The translations under genes were made by a program, and so were the position numbers. The notes beneath the pieces were generated by a model. That model did no database searches and was not told the DNA's origin. It worked only from the letters and a program-made list of their open reading frames with translations. A DNA stretch of 64,000 bases from Bdellovibrionales bacterium GWA2_49_15. Its GTDB lineage: Bacteria; Bdellovibrionota; Bacteriovoracia; Bacteriovoracales; Bacteriovoracaceae. Location: NCBI GenBank assembly GCA_001769855.1, contig MEPP01000001.1, positions 350,982 through 414,981 on the forward strand. Direction: 5' to 3'. Of this stretch, positions 61,346 to 64,000 are shown one piece after another. The stretch's first letter is position 1. The number at the start of each line of letters is the position of its first letter.

Positions 61346-61809
61346 AGGATTCCCCCATACGTCGTGGAACCCAAAAAGATAATTCCATTAGTTGCTTTTA
61401 ATATTTGATTTTGTATCGTGAACGGTGAAAGGCGGGAGAAAGAGGCGGGAAAAATAAATGCCAAACCTGGTGGAGGAATTACCCCGCTTAAACCCACCGC
61501 TGTCAAATGTTGATCGAGAAAGTCCAAGGGCGGAAATGGCCCGTCACCTAATAGCGTCTCGGGCAGCCAGGACTGTACGATGGCGTCGGGTGGAACATCG
61601 TAATCTGGCGCCACACTGACCACACTCACGTCCGTGACAGGAACGGTAATGGCCTGGACCACATCCAGCTTAAGCTCTGATTGCGCCTGGATGGGGGCCT
61701 CAAAAATATGCGAAAAGGCAAACATGGCGAGCCCCACAATGCCCCCGGCGATCAGCACCTGAAAGACGCTGGACTGTCTGCTCAATGTGGTAAGTCCCGA
61801 ATTAGTCAT
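61342..61809 (-). CDS. Membrane-anchored protein at head of the fibre operon
   Basis: A 155-residue protein with one N-terminal hydrophobic segment after a short polar cytoplasmic tail (VFQVLIAGGIVGLAMFAFS), then a Pro-rich, periplasmic beta-like domain (LDFLDQHLTAVGLSGVIPPPG). The N-terminal tail plus single helix could also be a pilin-like stem, but no prepilin cleavage site is clear. It overlaps the next gene by four bases (ATGA) and is the first gene of the five-gene operon (61809 down to 56690). Confidence 0.6.
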   Translation of the reverse strand: MTNSGLTTLSRQSSVFQVLIAGGIVGLAMFAFSHIFEAPIQAQSELKLDVVQAITVPVTDVSVVSVAPDYDVPPDAIVQSWLPETLLGDGPFPPLDFLDQHLTAVGLSGVIPPPGLAFIFPASFSRLSPFTIQNQILKATNGIIFLGSTTYGGIL

Positions 61810-61915
61810 AGGGTAGATTGTAGGCCCAATTTAATTTTTTCACGATAGTAAAATAAGGTCCCGAATTTGGGTCCGGGCAAAAGCTGGTTTTCACATATCT
61901 GAGTGAAATCCATGC

Positions 61916-62263
61916 CTACTTTCTAAGGCGCTTTTGGTACTCGCGAAGTCCGAGAAAGGTGGCGATGCCCACGTACTGGAGGGTGTAGCTCATGGAAAAA
62001 AACCAACGGGGAATCAGCTCTTCCGGCCACTCATGCCCTTGCACCCAAAGGTACAGGTCATCAATCAAAAAGAGCGGAGTGAAAAAAAGGGAAACTGAGA
62101 AGGCCATGGAGAAGATCAAGCTGGCATTTCTGTCGCGGGATTTTTTCAAGCCGGTGTAATCACCAAAAATTCTTTTGTGATAATACATATAGAAGGCGTG
62201 AATCCCCCCAAAGAGCAATAAAGAAAGAATAAAAAATAAGATCGGCGGCACTGGTGTTCCCAT
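61916..62263 (-). CDS. Small membrane protein of unknown function
   Basis: A 115-residue protein with three hydrophobic segments (ILFFILSLLLFGGIHAFYMY, SLIFSMAFSVSLFFTPLFLI, SMSYTLQYVGIATFLGL) and a basic C-terminus (EYQKRLRK). No family is recognised. It stands alone, divergent from the DTW-domain gene, with a 47-base gap. Confidence 0.6.
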   Translation of the reverse strand: MGTPVPPILFFILSLLLFGGIHAFYMYYHKRIFGDYTGLKKSRDRNASLIFSMAFSVSLFFTPLFLIDDLYLWVQGHEWPEELIPRWFFSMSYTLQYVGIATFLGLREYQKRLRK

Positions 62264-62310
62264 GCAAGTTCATTTATTTTACACTGATTATTCACCACAG
62301 GGGAGCTTAA

Positions 62311-62928
62311 ATGGCCACGAAGTGTCCGCGTTGCAAAGTCAACCTTGAGTTTTGCTTTTGTGCCGTCATGGAAACGGTTCAAACCGAAACGGCGGTGGAC
62401 ATTATTATGCACTATAAGGAGCTGGCCCTGACCAGCAACTCCGCCAATCTGGCGCCGCTCAGTCTGCCCATGGCGCGGGTGCATGTGCGCGGGCTTAAGG
62501 AACCGGAAAAACGACTGGATGTGAGCTCAATCTTTCGCGCGGGATATACTCCCATTTATCTTTTCCCGCTTGAGAATTCTCGCCCCCTGACCCGCGAGGC
62601 GGTTTTAGAATTAGAGCACCCCATTCAGCTGATTCTGCCCGATGGCAGCTGGCGGCAGGCGCGCAAGGTGATTGACCGGGAAAAGATTCTCAAAACTCTT
62701 CCCTGTTTTTCTCTGCGAAACATGCCCCCCTCCCAGTACAAATTGCGGCGCGAGCACTTCGCCGATGGCATGTCCACCTTTGAGGCCATGGCCCACGCCC
62801 TCAGTGTGATCGAAGGTGAGGAAAAGATGGCCCCCCTCTTTAGAAACTTCAGCATTATGGTGGAGCAGAATTTAAAAGAACGGGGACAATTTCCCTGGAA
62901 GAAGTCAACCGCCGGACCACGCCGGTAG
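62311..62928 (+). CDS. DTW-domain tRNA aminocarboxypropyltransferase (TapT-like)
   Basis: A 205-residue DTW-domain protein. The N-terminal CxxC...CxC (CPRCKVNLEFCFC, Cys5/8/15/17) probably binds zinc. The signature DxTW appears as PDGSWRQARKV (Asp111-Trp114), and the downstream family pattern LREP...STFEA as LRREHFADGMSTFEAMAHAL. DTW enzymes such as E. coli TapT add an aminocarboxypropyl group from SAM to uridine 47 of tRNAs. The usual length matches. Its 3' end overlaps the convergent unknown gene by 24 bases. Confidence 0.88.
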   Translation: MATKCPRCKVNLEFCFCAVMETVQTETAVDIIMHYKELALTSNSANLAPLSLPMARVHVRGLKEPEKRLDVSSIFRAGYTPIYLFPLENSRPLTREAVLELEHPIQLILPDGSWRQARKVIDREKILKTLPCFSLRNMPPSQYKLRREHFADGMSTFEAMAHALSVIEGEEKMAPLFRNFSIMVEQNLKERGQFPWKKSTAGPRR

Positions 62929-63399
62929 ATCCACGTCCGTGGCCTCCAGCTCGATCAATTTGCGATAAGACAGATAATCCGCCGGACCGTGCTGCCACAA
63001 GAGCCACGCCAGCTTGTGCTTGAGGTTTTTTCCCCAGGCCCACACCCGCCCCTTGATCCGTTTAATAATGTTGAGTAAAAGCTGATAGAAGGCGCCCTCA
63101 CGTTTTTTTTCCGGCCACTTCAGCTCAAAAAAAATCCCCAGCCAGAAATATTGAGAGATGCCCCGGCTTCCCATGCGCATGAGGTCCGGCCCGGCCTCGA
63201 GGGTGGCCTCCAAGAGTTTTGGGTATTGATCCAGAACCGAAAAGGAAAAATTTTGTTCCACTAAAGTCTTCAGGCCATGAAACAAAACCTCAAAACGCTC
63301 GGGGGATTCCGGCATGGAATTCACCTTCCCCTCCAGCTGGAGGGCAAATTTTCGCGTGCCAAAATCCCAAAGGTTGATAAAATTTCTTTTTTTCAGCAC
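62905..63399 (-). CDS. Protein of unknown function, 164 aa
   Basis: A 164-residue basic protein without a signal peptide or membrane helix, starting at GTG 63399 with GAGG upstream; an in-frame ATG (Met29) at 63315 would begin MPESPERFEV. It has helical stretches with aromatic residues (KHKLAWLLWQHGPADYLSY, SQYFWLGIFFELKWPEKKR). No family is recognised. It converges on the DTW gene with a 24-base overlap and is divergent from the last gene in the window. Confidence 0.55.
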   Translation of the reverse strand: MLKKRNFINLWDFGTRKFALQLEGKVNSMPESPERFEVLFHGLKTLVEQNFSFSVLDQYPKLLEATLEAGPDLMRMGSRGISQYFWLGIFFELKWPEKKREGAFYQLLLNIIKRIKGRVWAWGKNLKHKLAWLLWQHGPADYLSYRKLIELEATDVDLPAWSGG

Positions 63400-63562
63400 T
63401 GAGGGCCTCGATGACAGGAGAAATGGAGAATTTAGGGCGGTATAAGCAAACGACTATATGCATTATATCAGGGCAAAAAAAATCCACAAGGGCCTCCCTA
63501 CACCTTGGGCCCTATCTAGTGTAAAATGCCCTTAACTTCTAAATACTTATAAGGATGCGCAC

Positions 63563-64000
63563 ATGATGAAGTATGGCATTGGAGCAGTGGCCTTGATTTT
63601 AGGTGGGCTGATTGCCTGGTACGTTTTTAGCAATAACCCAGGCCCTGAAACTACCGAGAGCGTTGATTCCACCAACCCGGAAAATAAATCACAGCTAACC
63701 GAAGGGACTTCTTCCACCACTACCACCAATGCTGGCGCAGTGGAAAATAGCGCCGCCGGCGGCCCAACCTCACCCCTCAAAGTTGAGGGCCATAAAGTTG
63801 GCGACGGCGTGACCAGTGACAGCGGTACGGAAGAGGAAAATGATGAGGAAGATTACGGCGAGCCCGTGTCCAAGGAAGATTTCAAGGACTTTATCACCAC
63901 CGCACTGGACGAGCTGGCGGAGGACGAAACCACCGCCCTGGCGATTATAAAAGAGATGGATAAGATTGCCCGCGCCCAGCCCGCCCATGAGGAGGAAGTG
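63563..64000 (+). CDS. Membrane-anchored acidic protein, cut by window end
   Basis: The open frame runs through the last base (146 codons visible). It begins with a membrane anchor (MMKYGIGAVALILGGLIAWYVF), followed by a Ser/Thr-rich tether (about 35-70) and an acidic region (SGTEEENDEEDYGEPVSK) with a helical segment (FITTALDELAEDETTALAII). A ribosome site (AAGGAT) lies eight bases before ATG 63563. It is incomplete, so its function cannot be judged. Confidence 0.65.
   Translation, partial: MMKYGIGAVALILGGLIAWYVFSNNPGPETTESVDSTNPENKSQLTEGTSSTTTTNAGAVENSAAGGPTSPLKVEGHKVGDGVTSDSGTEEENDEEDYGEPVSKEDFKDFITTALDELAEDETTALAIIKEMDKIARAQPAHEEEV

Overview
The window is about 64 kb of gene-dense bacterial chromosome with near 50% GC. 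No intergenic gap reaches 300 bases, and I saw no rRNA, tRNA, CRISPR array or insertion sequence. The gene set suggests a Bdellovibrionota (Bdellovibrio-like) bacterium. This rests on a single-domain histone-fold protein resembling the Bdellovibrio histone, a CFI-box C-terminal protein, many secreted or lipidated proteins without recognised domains, a pilin head joined to phage-tail-fibre-like repeats, a degenerate HD-GYP protein, and peptide import and amino-acid catabolism genes. The taxonomic call is inference.

Layout. 0-4.6 kb: a REP-like hairpin, a small metallopeptidase-like protein, a secreted unknown, then lexA-dinB (SOS regulator plus DNA polymerase IV) as a coupled operon. 4.6-9.3 kb: a very large propeller/Ig-type lipoprotein and a small secreted protein. 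9.4-12.3 kb: an aldehyde dehydrogenase (P5C dehydrogenase type) and a class III aminotransferase, probably for conversion of ornithine/GABA-type substrates to glutamate. 12.4-18.7 kb: a ferritin-like diiron protein, an MFS carrier, a GH172 glycosidase fused to a second propeller glycosidase-like domain, a PAP2 phosphatase and a secreted propeller. 18.7-25.3 kb: a redox locus with a membrane protein, a nine-haem cytochrome c, a cytochrome b and, divergently, an M56-like peptidase. Next to it is a NarXL-like two-component pair whose sensor carries its own CxxCH haem motif. 25.4-33 kb: metG and a complete dipeptide ABC importer (dppABCDF).

33-44.6 kb: an unknown protein, a degenerate HD-GYP protein coupled to a TPR/winged-helix regulator and a third unknown, DinG exonuclease-helicase, a CFI-box protein, a Nudix-NMN adenylyltransferase fusion in an operon with the histone-fold protein, and a predicted outer-membrane barrel. 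44.6-50.9 kb: a compact lipid-polyketide cluster (type III PKS, ICMT-type methyltransferase, ACP, fatty acyl-AMP ligase, coaD) with a divergent RND/MMPL exporter. 50.9-53.4 kb: a secreted unknown, a TetR regulator, a CoA-type Nudix hydrolase and a small lipoprotein. 53.5-56.4 kb: two paralogous lipoproteins, each with 289 residues of GX3 repeats. 56.7-61.8 kb: a five-gene envelope operon around a prepilin-like fibre protein. The end holds a membrane protein, a DTW-domain tRNA-modification enzyme, an unknown and the start of a membrane-anchored acidic protein cut by the window edge.

Two architectural trends stand out. Convergent gene pairs usually abut or overlap at their 3' ends with no terminator, and at least two genes (lexA and the HD-GYP-like gene) have promoters placed so that transcripts should start at or next to the ATG. 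Where upstream codons lacked support I shortened starts to the codon with a Shine-Dalgarno sequence or a coupling overlap.
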